DNA of 64,000 bases from Terebella lapidaria (Eukaryota; Annelida; Polychaeta; Terebellida; Terebellidae), in the NCBI GenBank assembly GCA_949152475.1, contig OX424564.1, positions 40,732,165-40,796,164 on the forward strand, read 5' to 3'. A program made the translations under genes and the position numbers. Below the pieces are notes generated by a model. That model saw only the letters and a list, made by a program, of their open reading frames with translations, had not been told where the DNA came from and did no database searches. Below are positions 25,200 to 36,854 of this stretch, piece by piece (within the stretch, counting starts at the first letter, position 1; each line of letters starts with the position of its first letter).

Positions 25200-26090
25200 C
25201 TCTGGGATGCTGTATTAGGCACGCGAACACCGCCAGCTTCTGGGGCCCGCTCAAGGGCCCCAGACCCCCGACCGACAGGGGCTTGCTTCACCTTGCTTAA
25301 CAACATTTCAGAACTAGGCTTTCCCTCAAAATCCTAGATTTGCCTGAATCAGCCATGCATACACTCTTTAGGGGGATGGGAAATGGATTACAGAAAACCT
25401 ATAAAACACACCACTGCATATCCCTTCAGCTTCTGAGGCCCTCAAGCGGGTCCCAGATTCATGGTCTTCACCACCTCGCTTCACGACATTTCATATCTTG
25501 GCCTTCCTTCTGAACCCTGGATTCACTCAAGATCAGGTATTCATAAACTCTCCAAGGCCAGGCCATGGATATTGGACCAAGGAGAGCCCTAGAACACATC
25601 CTTGGGGATGCATAAACCTTCAGCGTCTGGGGGCCCGCTCAAGGACCCCAGACGGAAGACAGGTGCTTGCTTCACCTGGCTTAGTAACATTTCACAAATG
25701 GGCCTTCCCTCAAATGTCAAATCTGCTCCGAATTAGCCATGCAAAAACTCTTAGGGGGATGGGGAATGGATCAAAGGAGACCTAGAAAAAAAAACACCAC
25801 TGGGCATGCATATCCTTTTAGCTTCTGGGGCCCTTAAGCGAGCCTCAGACCCTCGGCCTTCGCCAACTCGCTTCGCAACATTTGATATCTTGGCCCTTCC
25901 TTCAGAACCCTCGATCCAACCCAGATTAGGCATTCATAAACTCTCCAAGACCATGAAATTGGTCCAGAGAGAGCCCTAGAACACACCATTGGGGATGCAT
26001 AAACCTTCAGCTTCTCGGGCCCTTGAGCGGGCCCCCGACCCCCGGCCGACATGGGCTCGCTTCGCTCGCCGCTCTGTCGACCAAAGGTTT
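25200..26090. repeat. about 195 bp tandem repeats inside the TIR transposon
   Basis: Five diverged units start with a version of CTTCTGGGGCCC..CAAG and carry a TCGCTTCACGACATTTCATA-like block at the same offset, near 25236, 25430, 25624, 25821 and 26009. They are GC-richer than the surroundings and give short open frames of no meaning. Confidence 0.8.
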
Positions 26091-26753
26091 TGCCCCCCCC
26101 CCTCCCAACATCCTATACCCGCCCCTGATCATAGTGAAATGATATCACGTGATAGGTCAAGCACACTAACAGCGTGTCTGTAGCTCGACATATTATCGAG
26201 CGCCAGTACCATCTGCATATGTCTAGGAGGAAACATTATGTACTCATGTGCCCCGCGAACGGCACTGTAGGCCTATAACACAGCAACAGACATTTTTTTC
26301 TAAATTGCGATCCATTCCATGTACGTGCTCATTGTTTTTCCGATGACATGCGCCTATATGTGGATATTGGTTTTCGGCTGGAAAAATATAAAGTGTCTAA
26401 CGTATAGGCTCATGCGCCTATATTCGAATATAGGCGCATATTCACTTATAGGCGCATGCGCCTATATGCGGATCAATACGGTAATATCGACGTAAGAGTG
26501 GATCAGGCACAGGAAGATTTATTTTTTTAAATTCACAAGTTAGTAACTCGATAATATCGACTTAGTATCTCGATAATATCGAGTTAGTGACTCAATAATA
26601 TCGACTTAGTAACTCGATAATTTCGACTTAGTATCTAAAAATTACCAACATAGTAACCCGAATTAAATCACATCATATGATGTACAGTCTGCATGTGCAT
26701 ATACATAATGAGGAAACAAACAAATAAACATCACCAGGGTCAAAATACTGTTA

Positions 26754-27843
26754 GAACTCTAATATGTAATTAATGTAATTGATATTTAGACTAGAGGGGA
26801 AAGTTTTCATTTTAGATATCATTTATTCCAATGTTCACACGGGGACATACACGCCAATTCATACAGTCGTTATTGGTTACCCACATACATCATACATACA
26901 TGTACACATGGGCTGTACAACCCTGATATATTAAGTCGATATTATCGAGCTAGTAATTCGATATGATCGATACACTAAGTCGATATTATCGATATACTAA
27001 CTCGATATTATCGAGGTATAAGTCGATATTATCGAGTTACTAACTCGGGAATTTAAAAAACAAATTCTTCCTGTGCCTGTTCAACGTTGAAGTCGATATT
27101 ATCGAGATAATAACTCGATATTATCGATATACTAAGTTGATATTATCGCGATACTAACTCGATTTTATCGAGTTATAAGTCGATATTATCGAGTTACTAA
27201 AATAAGTCGATATCATCGAGTTACTAACTCGGGAATTAAAAAAAAAAAAATTTTCTTCCTGTGCCTGTTCCACGGTCAAGTCGATATTATCGAGTTGCTA
27301 AGTCGAGAATTTAAATTTGTTAATTTTCCTGAGTGGCCCTTCTACCCTTCCGTAGTTAGAACTCTAATATGTAATTAATGTAATTGATATTTAGATCAGA
27401 GGGGAAAGTTTTCATTTTAGATATCATTTATTTCAATGTTCAAACGTGGACATATACGCCAATTGATACAGTCGTTATTGGTTACCCACGTACATCATAC
27501 ATACATGTACACATGGGCTGGTCAATCCTGATATATTAAGTCGATATTATCGAGTTAGTAATTCGATATGATCGATATACTAAGTTGATATTATCGAGAT
27601 ACTAACTCGATTTTATCGAGTTATGAGTCGATATTATCAAGTTACTAACATAAGTCGATATCATCGAGTTACGAACTCGGGAATTTAAAAAAAATAATTT
27701 CTTCCTGTGCCTGCTCCACGTTTAAGTCGATATTATCGAGATACTAACTCGATATTATCGAGATAGTAAGTCGATATTATCGAGTTGCTAAGTCGGGAAT
27801 TTAAAAAGAATAATTTTCCTGAGTGGCCCTTCTACCCTTCCGT
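26754..27843. repeat. tandem duplication of about 600 and 490 bp
   Basis: The block starting GTTAGAACTCTAATATGTAA at 26754 recurs at 27356, followed in both by the same roughly 180 bp unique part, a palindrome array and an ACGGAAGG-type end. The second copy has a shorter array. Confidence 0.85.
26936..27353. repeat. palindrome array, TCGATATTATCGA units
   Basis: Units of TCGATATTATCGA or TCGATATNATCGA are joined by linkers such as GATACTAACTC and GTTACTAACTC, with about 20-24 bp per unit. Related arrays lie at 24470-24505, 26484-26640 and 27536-27800. Confidence 0.9.
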
Positions 27844-27849
27844 GATATT

Positions 27850-28050
27850 ACATATGGTTAATACATTGAAATCGAAGTAATTGTGTTGAAAGGAGAATGC
27901 AAGAAGCGAAAGCTTGTACAAAGCATTCCCCCATAACAATATTGATATAAACATTTCTTAAATTATGATACATTATACTTCAGGAACTAGTAATTCAGGA
28001 ACTAGTAACACACTTACTTGAAAAAGAAGAAAAAAAAAAAACTAAATAAA
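27850..28050 (-). mobile_element. probable 3' UTR piece of the minus-strand LINE
   Basis: The reverse complement contains GGAATGCTTTGTACAAGC and TTGCATTCTCCTTT, matching the 3' UTR of the plus-strand LINE at 34890-35070. It probably belongs to the LINE body at 28990-30250, separated by other repeat sequence. Confidence 0.45.
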
Positions 28051-28989
28051 CAATAAGTGGAGAAAACATAATGTTACCAGAGTGTTTGGATACATTGATG
28101 GACATATGTTAATCTCATGTTTAAAGTCTAACTCAAGTCAAAATGAATTTCAAGTTATTATACTTTGTGTGATAGAAAATGCAAAAGGTAATATGCTGGC
28201 TTTTACAGAATCTTAATATCTCTAACCGTTTTCGAGATATTATTTTGTGTCAATTTTTTTTCTTCAAATATTTGTACTTGAATTATGAAGCTCATTAGCT
28301 ATTATAATGAGTATTCGTGACGGCACACGGATAAGTTGCTTTAATGAGCTACGTTTAAAGCCCTTCTCTGACTGATCCGTGAATAGTATTGCTGAATAAT
28401 GCGAATATAACAATGATGATAGAATATATACCACACCCATAAGATGTGTCTGGTCACCATGCCAAACGTACTTAACATACGGCCCATAGCAACGTGGTTG
28501 CTAGGGGGCCTAACTCGGGACTGGTAAGCAAAATGACGTTTAAAATTATTCAATGGATTTCAGAAAAGGCTCTTGTCCACATTTTCACCGGTTTTATGGT
28601 ACCTGATTCAATATTCAGGGCGTTGGGCGCCTAGCAACCATGGTGGCTATGGGTCATATCTCGAGAATAGTTACCTTGGCAACCAATTATGGAAATTGAA
28701 TACTGATTATATCTCATGCCAAATAAAGTACATGCCAAATAAAGGTCATGTTATCATCGTACATGTTTGAAAATAGACATTTCATTACCTTAATCAACTT
28801 GTTTAACCCTTGTGACGTCATGAATATTCATTATAATAGGTAATTGGGCACAAGAAAGTTAGCCCAGAATTTCCACTAAAACTGTCATATCTTCATAAAT
28901 AATCGAGATATTGACATACTGTAAAAACTATAATAATTCGTGAGATTCACTCTATCATCTGTCAAAAATAAGTATCCTGACTTTAGTTG
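28051..28989. repeat. dispersed repeat, unoccupied copy
   Basis: The stretch with GCTGGCTTTTACAGAATC and TCGAGATATTATTTTGTGTC (28190-28350) is a diverged copy of the sequence flanking the element at 31464-33111. It also has inverted words CCATAGCAACGTGG and CCATGGTGGCTATGG near 28480 and 28640. No gene is seen. Confidence 0.5.
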
Positions 28990-30250
28990 GACTTTAGTTC
29001 CTGACTTTAGTTGGATTATAATCTGAAATGTATTTTGCTTCCAGGCAAGTTTTGAATCTAGTGATATTTCTAATGTTACAAAGTTCTTCATTCATATCAT
29101 TCCATAACTTAACACCTTTTACACTTAATGCCATTGATCTGAACTTGGTTCTACAATATTTAACACTAAAATTCCCTTTTTGGTTTGATCTTGTATTATG
29201 CGAGTGGATTGAATTTGACTCTAGAAACAATATTTGAATGTTAGGAGGTAACAGGCGATTTTCAGTTTGATAAACAATTAGAAGTGTTTTCAAGTTTACA
29301 ATATCTTTAAATTTCAATGACTTATATTTGAAAAAAATGGATCTGTGTGTTCCCTGTAGTGAACTTTATCCACCAATCTAACTGCCTGTTTTTTTAACTT
29401 TATAATATTAAGTAAGCTAGTTTCATAAGTGTTTCCCCAAATCTTCGAAGCATAATTTAAATAAGGCAAAACTAGGGTACAATAAAGCGTATGAAGAGTT
29501 GTGTTTTACTCTGTACAAAATGGAAATAGTCTTAGCTAATTTTTTACATATTGAATTTATCTGTACATTCCACTTTAAACTATCATCAACATGAACTCCC
29601 AAAAACTTCGTAACTTGGACTCGTTCTATATTTACACCATCTATTTTTACAGCATTGTTGTGAAATACCTCTATATCATTTTTCAGTACCATGAAGTTAC
29701 TTTTTTGTACATTAAGTGAAAGTTTGTTCAGTTTAAACCAAACATTCATATATTCCAATTCTTCATTTAATATTGCAAATGCACTGTTGATATTTTTATC
29801 AGTATCATCAGCAAACAATATGAATTTAACTTTACTAGATACATTGGCCAAATCATTTATGTATAGTAAAGAAAGCAACGGGCCTAGAATTGAGCCCTGT
29901 GGGATACCACATACAACTTGATTAAAATCTGAATCGGTGGTATTATAGCACACATACTGCTGACGGTTATTGAGGTATGATTTAATCCATTTATAACAAA
30001 TTCTCCGTATTCCATAATGGTCAAGTTTAGTTAACAAAATGTTGTGATTTATTGTATCAAACGCCTTTTTTTTAAATCAATGAATACACCAACCGTGGAG
30101 AGATTTTTATCATAACTACTAGTTATATCTTCTAATAAGTCAATTAGTGCTATTGATGTTGAATGATTTTCACGGAACCCATATTGCACATTGTACAAGA
30201 TATCATATTTATTGCCGAAAGAAATTTGTCTGTTGTGGAAAAGTTTTTTT
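28990..30250 (-). mobile_element. 5'-truncated Jockey/CR1-type LINE, reverse transcriptase part
   Basis: On the minus strand the remnant begins within the RT domain with QYGFRENHSTS (about 30190), then AFDTINHN. A 204-codon frame (30037-29423) follows with GIPQGSILGP, the catalytic FADD (codons 75-78), WFKLNKLSLNVQKS and KFLGVHVDDSLKW. A later frame (29317-28994) carries the typical C-terminus HNTRSNQ and NIRNITRFKTCLE. An A-run of eight at about 30066-30073 puts AFDTINHN out of frame with the upstream part, and the frame breaks again near 29430. No endonuclease domain remains, so the copy is dead. The motifs fit the Jockey superfamily (CR1/Daphne/Crack group). Confidence 0.85.
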
Positions 30251-30254
30251 TAAA

Positions 30255-30480
30255 ACTCATACGTATGAGATAAAAATTCATATGTATGAGATACTAACAC
30301 ATACGTATGAGATACTAAATACGTATGAAATACTTATCTCATAGGTAGGAGATAATGTGCGTATTAAGTCATACGTACGTATGTGATACCAACCCATATG
30401 CATAAAATACTATACTTATTATCTCATTTGTATGAGTGTATCTCATACTATGACTTATTATTTCATATGTACGAGAGGAA
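30255..30480. repeat. palindrome array, TCATACGTATGA units
   Basis: Copies of CTCATACGTATGAG and variants are joined by ATACTAAC-, ATACTAA- or ATACTTA-type linkers. The array starts exactly where the LINE is truncated. A sister array lies at 56876-57045. Confidence 0.85.
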
Positions 30481-31463
30481 AAAAAATAGCTTAACTTTTT
30501 GTGGTACGAACGGAGCGCTATTATTCTGCCAGACTGAAAATGACATCCCAATTGATTGGTTCAACCCCAGTGTACACAACCACCGCCCAATTCTTGAAAA
30601 CGCAAATACTTATCGATTGGATAAAAGTTACATTCGTGTACTGAACCCGTTATGACAATGCTCTTGATTATCATAACGTTCTACTTACCACCCGAGGTAC
30701 ACTGGTATAACCCTATCTTAGCTTTATCTTAGCCGATAATTCGAACCAAGGAAAAATTATTAAAACCGGAAATAAATTACTGAAATAAACGGGAGCACAT
30801 TTTTTTAATCAAGGGGAAAAAATATCTACACTGTACGGCGGCCCAATGCTGCCATTATTCATGCCTGAGTTAAGAGTAGTTTTGAAATCAGTTTCATAGT
30901 TAGTAAACAGTTATTTTCAGTTATGAAACTAGTTTCTAGCAAGGCACAAACCCTTTACACCCGGCACAAACGTTTTTAGCAGGGTGCAAACCTTTCTAGC
31001 ATGGCGCAAACCTTTCTAGCACGGCACAAACCTTTATAACAGGGCATAAACCTTTATAACACGGCACAAACCTTTTTAAAATGGCGCAAACCTTTATAAC
31101 GGGGCGCAAACCTTATGGAGCTGACTACGTATTTGAAAACATACACAATGCCACTGACAGATTTGCCAGACGGGCCTCCATACTGATATACAAAGGCAAA
31201 CTACCGCGTTCTCAATTGAGAGTAATCGCGTATTTTTAGCACTCATTATGACACCACCCAAACTAATAGATCATTAAAATATAATACAAGGCATAATAAT
31301 TTTTAAATTATCATATTTTGTTGATGTGGAACGTAAACGCTAATCAATGTGCTGGCTTTCCATAGAGGTAAATTATGACGCTATGGCGCGCAGCCCGTCA
31401 TAATGTACCTCTGTGTGGCTTTCACAGAAAATGAATATCTTTAATCGTTCTCGAGATAGAACC
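30481..31463. other. non-coding, with a short 20-23 bp tandem repeat
   Basis: From 30935 to 31115 about eight diverged units read GGCACAAACCTTTATAACA or GGCGCAAACCTTTCTAGCA. From about 31345 the sequence is the left flank repeat of the next element. No gene is seen. Confidence 0.7.
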
Positions 31464-31644
31464 AAAGAGTGCAACATCAATAAGAGGCCCCACTCTCTAT
31501 ATAGCCCTATGTAACAAGCACAAATAATAGAAACTTTGCCGGTGGAGTAGTGGCAAACAATAGGAACTTCCCCGGTGAGGGAACGGTCCCCTGGCGTTGA
31601 ACCTTGAGTTTCTCGACTTAGAATTGCTCAGTCACGCATTTTTA

Positions 31645-33073
31645 GGTTACCGGACCTTTGGTCCGATAACCTATTGGCATGGCGTTGCGTCCGTCGTCGT
31701 CCGTCGTCGTCGTCGTCGTCCGTCTACATTTTTATCTTTAAAGTTTACAGTGGAATCTTTCTGAAATTTTGAACAAAAATACTTAAAAATATTTTGAGAG
31801 GGAGGTATTTTTATTTTTTTTTTATTTTCGCAATATTTTCAAAATGGCGGCCATTTTTGACGAAAAATGTCAAGTTTTGGACTTCGATGGTTGTTTTCTC
31901 AAAATCTGTTCAGTAACTTTTTTTCTTATTGATGCATAACACTCCTTATATGTGCCCCTGTCACATGTATAAGTTTCGTTTCCCTTGAATCGCTCGAAGT
32001 GGGCCATTTTGGCCCAAACTTGGCCCAAATAGGACTTTCCCAGGTTAAATCCTCCTATGCTTTATAATGGGACACATTATGCTTTATATCTTCCTTAATA
32101 TTGAGATTAGAGACTAGGAATCAATTGTGGACATATATGCTGAATATTCTCGTGACCTTGAATTTGACCTTTGACCTTATTTTCAAGGTCACGGGACAGA
32201 ATGGCTAACATCTTGCGTATTATCGACTTTACAGCTTAGGAATCAATTGTGAACATATAGGAAATGATATTTTCCGAATATTGTCATGACCTTGAATTTG
32301 ACCTTTGACCTAATTCTCAAGGTCACAGGGCAAAATGGCCAATATCTCGCTTATTATCGACTTTACAGGTTAGGAATCAATTGTGAACATATAGAAAATG
32401 ATATATGCTGAATATTGCCATGACCTTGAATTCGACCGTTGACCTAATTTTCAGGGTTAAAGGACCAAATGGCTAATATCTTGTTCCTCTATTGACTTTA
32501 TAGTTTGGGAACCAATTGTGGACATGTAGAAAATGATATACACTCAATATTTTTATGACCTTGAATTTGACCTTGAACTTATTTTCAAGGTCAGAGCACA
32601 AAATGGCTAATATCTGGCATATTATCGACTTTACAGCTTAGGAATCCATAGTGAACCTATAGGAAATGATATATGCTGAATATTTTGGTGACCTTGAATT
32701 TGACCTTTAACCTCATTTTCGACGTCACAAAACAAAATAGCTAATATCTCGCTTATTATCGACTTTACAGCTTAGGAATTAATTGTGAACATAGAGGAAA
32801 TGATATATTATACTAAATATTCTTATGATTTTGAACTTGTCCTTTGACCTCATTTTCAAGGTCAGATCACAAAATGGCTAATATCTCACTTATTATCGAC
32901 ATTACACATGTTATAGCTTACTAATCAATTGTGGACATACTAGAAATGATATATGCTGAACATTCTCATGATCTTGAATTGACAAATGACCATATTTTCA
33001 AGGTCACAGGACAAAAGGTTAATATCTAAAATATATATTGTCCGGTAACCTTTCTTTGCCCTTGGGCTAATTT
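31645..33073. mobile_element. inner copy of the palindromic-end repeat family
   Basis: The left end is the same palindrome as at 3814 (GGTTACCGGACC..GGTCCGATAACC), followed by ATTGGCATGGCGTTGCGTCC and a GTC microsatellite. The right end is GTCCGGTAACC then GCCCTTGGGCTAA. It carries no gene. Confidence 0.65.
32085..33020. repeat. about 134 bp tandem repeats rich in TGACCT half-sites
   Basis: About seven diverged units share GAAATGATATATGCTGAATA, GTGACCTTGAATTTGACC, TTTTCAAGGTCA, AAAATGGCTAATATCTCGC and TTATCGACTTTACAGC. Perfect DR1 sites (TGACCT T TGACCT) lie at 32165-32177 and 32299-32311. The same units recur at 38590-39480. Confidence 0.85.
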
Positions 33074-33111
33074 TTTTTGGAGTGGGGCCTCTTATTGATG
33101 TTACACTGTTT

Positions 33112-33339
33112 GATATAACCAAATTTGTGTCAATTTAAAAATAAATGTAGTCAAATCTCGGAGCTCATTATCTATTATAATTAGTATTCATGAAGTCACT
33201 CGAGTAGAATATTTAATCACTACAGTAGTATAGACGTCAATGCATTGAAATGCCTTGGAGGCATTGCGGTATAAAGCATAATTTTAAACAAGATGAATAA
33301 TAATTAGATACCAACAAAAAAACATCCCCCATATCAATA
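33112..33339. other. right flank repeat, no gene
   Basis: Continues the dispersed repeat interrupted by the element at 31464-33111; it resembles 28230-28350. Confidence 0.45.
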
Positions 33340-33790
33340 GCCTTAAGACCTGTTTGTCTAGGACGACGAGTCTGAAAATAACGTCCAATTTGCTATATGA
33401 TGCACCGTCCGAAAACGTCGTCCGTTTTGCTCTACGACGCACCGTTTCTAAGAGATGGGGAAAAAATTGATTAGGCAAACAATATCAGGTCGGGGTCATA
33501 TCAATATCAAAATCATCCTCAATACCCTTAAGACCTGTTTGTCTAGGACGGGGTCATATCAATATCAAAATCATCCTCAATACCCTTAAGACCTGTTTGT
33601 CTAGGACGACGAGTCTGAAAATAACGCCCAATTTGCTATATGATGCACCGTCCGAAAAAGTCGTCCATTTTGCTCTACGACGCACCGTTTCTAAGAGATG
33701 GGGAAAAATTGATTAGGCAAACAATATCAGGTCGGGGTCATAGTTCATATCTAATACCCATTAGACATGTTTGGAAATGTTTCTAGGTCA
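33340..33790. repeat. tandem copies of the ACGACGAGTC repeat
   Basis: Two near-identical units start AAGACCTGTTTGTCTAGGAC and contain GCTCTACGACGCACCGTTTC. A 54 bp stretch (GGGGTCATATCAATATC onward) is itself duplicated between them. Diverged relatives lie at 54600-55000 and 56296-56470. Confidence 0.85.
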
Positions 33791-34204
33791 GGTCACCGGA
33801 ACTGGGTCGATCAGGGGTCAAGTGGTATAAACAAAATGTTCGTAGGCCTACGCACCATGTTCAAATGAGAGTGACACGTTAAACTCGAAGTAAACAAAGT
33901 ACATGTAGTTAATATCGAACAGGCGAAATCGAGTATCTGATTTGTATCACAAACATATGGCAAATAGTAGAGTAGGTTTCGGAACAAAATGGTCCATGTA
34001 TTAAAATTTTGTTGCTGCAGTAAGTGTACATCTCCTGCCTGCATGCCAACCCACATTACTTCGAATGTCTTGATCATACCCACACTGCTATATACTGTAG
34101 GTTTCTTAATCATTTAGGCAATTTTCTCGAATTTGAACATGAATTTGAATATGAACATAACATCAGTATGTAAAACTTTACCTACGAGTATTTCCATCCT
34201 CTAT
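33791..34204. other. non-coding, nothing recognised
   Basis: AT-rich sequence without a supported gene or repeat. Confidence 0.45.
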
Positions 34205-35145
34205 ACAGAGTAAAACAAAAACTAGATAGATTTGGGGAAAAACTTATGAAACTACTTTCCCAATATCATAAAGCTACGGAACAAGCAGTTAGATTTCATA
34301 CTGGATAAGGCGCACTATAGGGAACACACATGTCCAATTTTTTTCAACTGTAAATTATTGAAACTTAAAGATATTGTAAACTCAAAAACGCTCCTGTATA
34401 TCGAGGTTAAAACCATCTTTACCTCCTAACATTTATATTGTTTCAGCAGCCAGATTTAATCCATTCTTATAACAGAAAATCAAACATAACCGGGAATTTC
34501 AGTGTTAAATATTGTAGAACCAAATTCAGGTCAATGGCATTAAGCGTAAAAGGTGAATACTGAGTTATGGAATGGGATAAATTAAGAGATTCGTATCATT
34601 AGAAATATTACTAGTTTCAAAACTTGTGTAGAAGTAAAATAAATTTCAGATTATAATGCAGTATAAATAACATAAGATTAGCATATATTCGTGAACGTAA
34701 TCATAATGACATGCATACCATTTGAAGCACATTCATATCAAGGTTTTCGATTTATGGTAAAACATATCCAAAACACTTTCATTTTCCCCCCGATTTATTA
34801 CTTTGTTTTCATTAATTTCATGGAACTGTGTTGTATATTACTATTATTCTAGCATATTGTTTCATTATTGGGGGTATTTTTTCATGTCAATATTATTTTG
34901 GAGAGGAATGCTTTGTACAAGCATCGATTATTTTTATGGGAATTTTAATTTTAATATGAAAGATATGAAATTGTATAGCTCATATGTGAGATGTGAAATG
35001 ATTGGGAGTTGGTAGGAGAATGAATGCAATAAGCGAAGCTTCCTCATTCTCCTTTTCAATATTATGTTTATTTATATATTTCATGTGTATGTATGTAATG
35101 TGTGAATGTTGAAATAAACAAGTTGAATTGAATTGAATTAGGCCT
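34205..35145 (+). mobile_element. 3' end of the same LINE family, plus strand
   Basis: Diverged copy of the C-terminal coding end seen at 28990-29450: shared words include GGGAACACACA, TTGAAACTTAAAGATATTG, ACCTCCTAACAT and GTTAAATATTGTAGAACCAA. A roughly 470 bp 3' UTR then ends in AAATAAACAAG and TTGAATTGAATTGAATT, a pentanucleotide tail. Many stops; this copy is older than the minus-strand one. Confidence 0.75.
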
Positions 35146-36286
35146 ACTGCATACTCCTTCCAACACAATCATTTCAATTTCATTGTATCAACCATACTTG
35201 TAATGTTGTATTGAATGCACTGAATTGATTTGAAAATTGAATCGAATTCAATACAAGGATGGCTTTGTTCCCTATTATACCGATGTTAGTTGAGAATATC
35301 AACAAATTCCATCTGAAATCGAGTACTAGTAGTATGTCAGTGACTCGACAATGATATCGTGACAACACGAAATTGCTTTGTTTCTACCACTTGACTCCTG
35401 ACCCACTTACGGTGACCTGACCTAAAAACATTTCCGAACTCAGGTATCGCTACATATCAGTATTTCTCAACAATGTACACATTTGCCTTTTTGCAATTAT
35501 TGTCTAGGGACCTCAATGGAAATAAGTCCTCTATTGGACTTTTTTGAGTTATCCCTGGTGTAGTTTTTTATGTTCACATATTTATTCAATTATTTACATT
35601 GTTTTACATTTATGTGGATCATATGTATTTTGTATATGTTTGGATTGAATGTGACATGAAATTTTATGCTGAAATAAATATATCAATCATTTCGCTTTAT
35701 ACATGCATCAATATAGATGACAAAACATGGGTAGATTTTCAAATCGTTCACGGTTATTTTCTAAATTGTCGACTTTCACCGATATACAAGAAATTCACTA
35801 AGTTGCAGGTCGCAGGGTGTAGGGGTGCAGGGATTTAAGTAATAGGCCTAACCCAGATTTGCATCTTGTGGAGCGTTCACAAAGAAGTCTGTATGGCGCT
35901 TGTAGCGGCGCGACGATCGCAAATCCATAGTATCTGTCTAACTTTGTTCAGGGTATACAATAAACTGTTAATGATGTATTCATGGAATTGCTTTGTCCAA
36001 AATGGTAATACGTGGTAATGAATAGCGCAACTACATTTGAAAACAGATTTCCTTCGCAAATAGCTATTTCTGACGTTCCAATACCAATCGAAGTGCATTT
36101 TTGCTATTGAAATAATGCATAATTGTTATTGGAATGTGTTTGATTAACCCTCAAAACCTGAGAAAGGACACCATGGTTACACTTCTAGCACGTCTAGAAG
36201 CAGAGAAAAAACAAAAACAAACTTTCTGATCGGACTCGACGGCCATCTTGGAAAAAGTCATTATTTCCATTGTTTGGACACGTTTA
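35146..36286. other. non-coding, nothing recognised
   Basis: AT-rich sequence. No exon, RNA or repeat is supported. Confidence 0.45.
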
Positions 36287-36854
36287 TACGGAGCCCCTGA
36301 AGTGACATACTGAAAATATTTATTAATCCGTGCGCACGACTTAACAATTCGTGAGCACGAATTACTAATTCGTGGGCACGAAATACTAGTTCGTGGCCAC
36401 GAAATACCAATTCGTGGGCACGAAATACTAATTCGTGGCCACGAAATACCAATTCGTGGGCACGAAATACTAATTCGTGGCCACGAAATACTAATTCGTG
36501 GGCACGAAACACTAATTCGTGGGCACGAAATACTAATTCGTGCGCACGAATTGTTGAATCGTGCGCACGGATTACCTTAACTTATCTGTGAGCATGATTT
36601 AACAATCCGTGGGCACGACTTATTAATTCGTGGGCATGACTTAACAATTCGTGCGCACGAATTAGTATTTCGTGGCCACGGATTGGTATAACTAATTCGT
36701 GGGCACGATTTAACAATTCGTGCCCACGGACTGTTAATTCGTGACCACGAATTGTTAAATTGTGCGCACGGTTTGGCAATTTGTGCGCACAGATTGGTGA
36801 ACTGTGCGCACGACTTAATGAATATTTTCGGTATGTCACCTCAGGGACTCCGTA
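36287..36854. mobile_element. 568 bp TIR element made of TTCGTGNNCACGAA palindromes
   Basis: TIRs start TACGGAG, then CCCTGA, GTGACATAC and GAAAATATT (36287-36325 and inverted 36816-36854), with few mismatches. Between them are about 24 copies of TTCGTGGCCACGAA, TTCGTGGGCACGAA or TTCGTGCGCACGAA joined by ATACTAA, ATACCAA or TTAACAA linkers. Units are about 21 bp. Open frames of the form VFRGHEL on the minus strand are artefacts. Confidence 0.85.

Larger units (their letters stand above)
24508..26481. mobile_element. 1974 bp non-autonomous TIR transposon inserted at TA
   Basis: The TIRs start CCGTATTGATCCGCATATAG and are flanked by TA (24506-24507 and 26482-26483). Joining the two flanks at TA restores a regular palindrome array (CTATCTCAATAATATCGAC), so the insertion into the array is recent relative to the array. 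Shared TIR start with the 294 bp MITE at 9294-9587. No transposase. Confidence 0.8.
24416..27843. mobile_element. nest of foldback-type elements with palindrome arrays
   Basis: The left end starts ACGGAAGCGTAAAAGGGCC. Inverted copies end at 27353 and at 27843 (reverse complement ACGGAAGGGTAGAAGGGCC). Inside each end is AAATTCCCGACTTAG, then arrays of TCGATATTATCGA-type palindromes. A second, inner end type (CTTCCTGTGCCTG near 27060, 27260 and 27700, inverted near 26505) shows at least two nested layers. No coding sequence is found. Confidence 0.7.
31464..33111. mobile_element. TIR element with 32 bp TIRs and a 9 bp target duplication (MULE-like)
   Basis: The ends are AAAGAGTGCAACATC and, inverted, AAACAGTGTAACATC, each continuing identically through AATAAGAGGCCCCACTC. 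Directly outside lie GATAGAACC (31455-31463) and GATATAACC (33112-33120), a 9 bp duplication with one mismatch. A 9 bp TSD suits Mutator-like elements. The related repeat at 28190-28350 shows the empty site. Most of the interior is another repeat (31645-33073). Confidence 0.65.

Noticed and set aside
26936-36835. CRISPR-like regularly spaced palindromic repeats
   Set aside because: The context is a eukaryotic genome, the spacers are 6-10 bp and conserved rather than unique, and the arrays sit within transposon ends with no cas genes.
36261-36839. Open frames of HELVFRG-type repeats on the minus strand
   Set aside because: They follow the 21 bp palindrome unit, a multiple of three, inside a TIR element.
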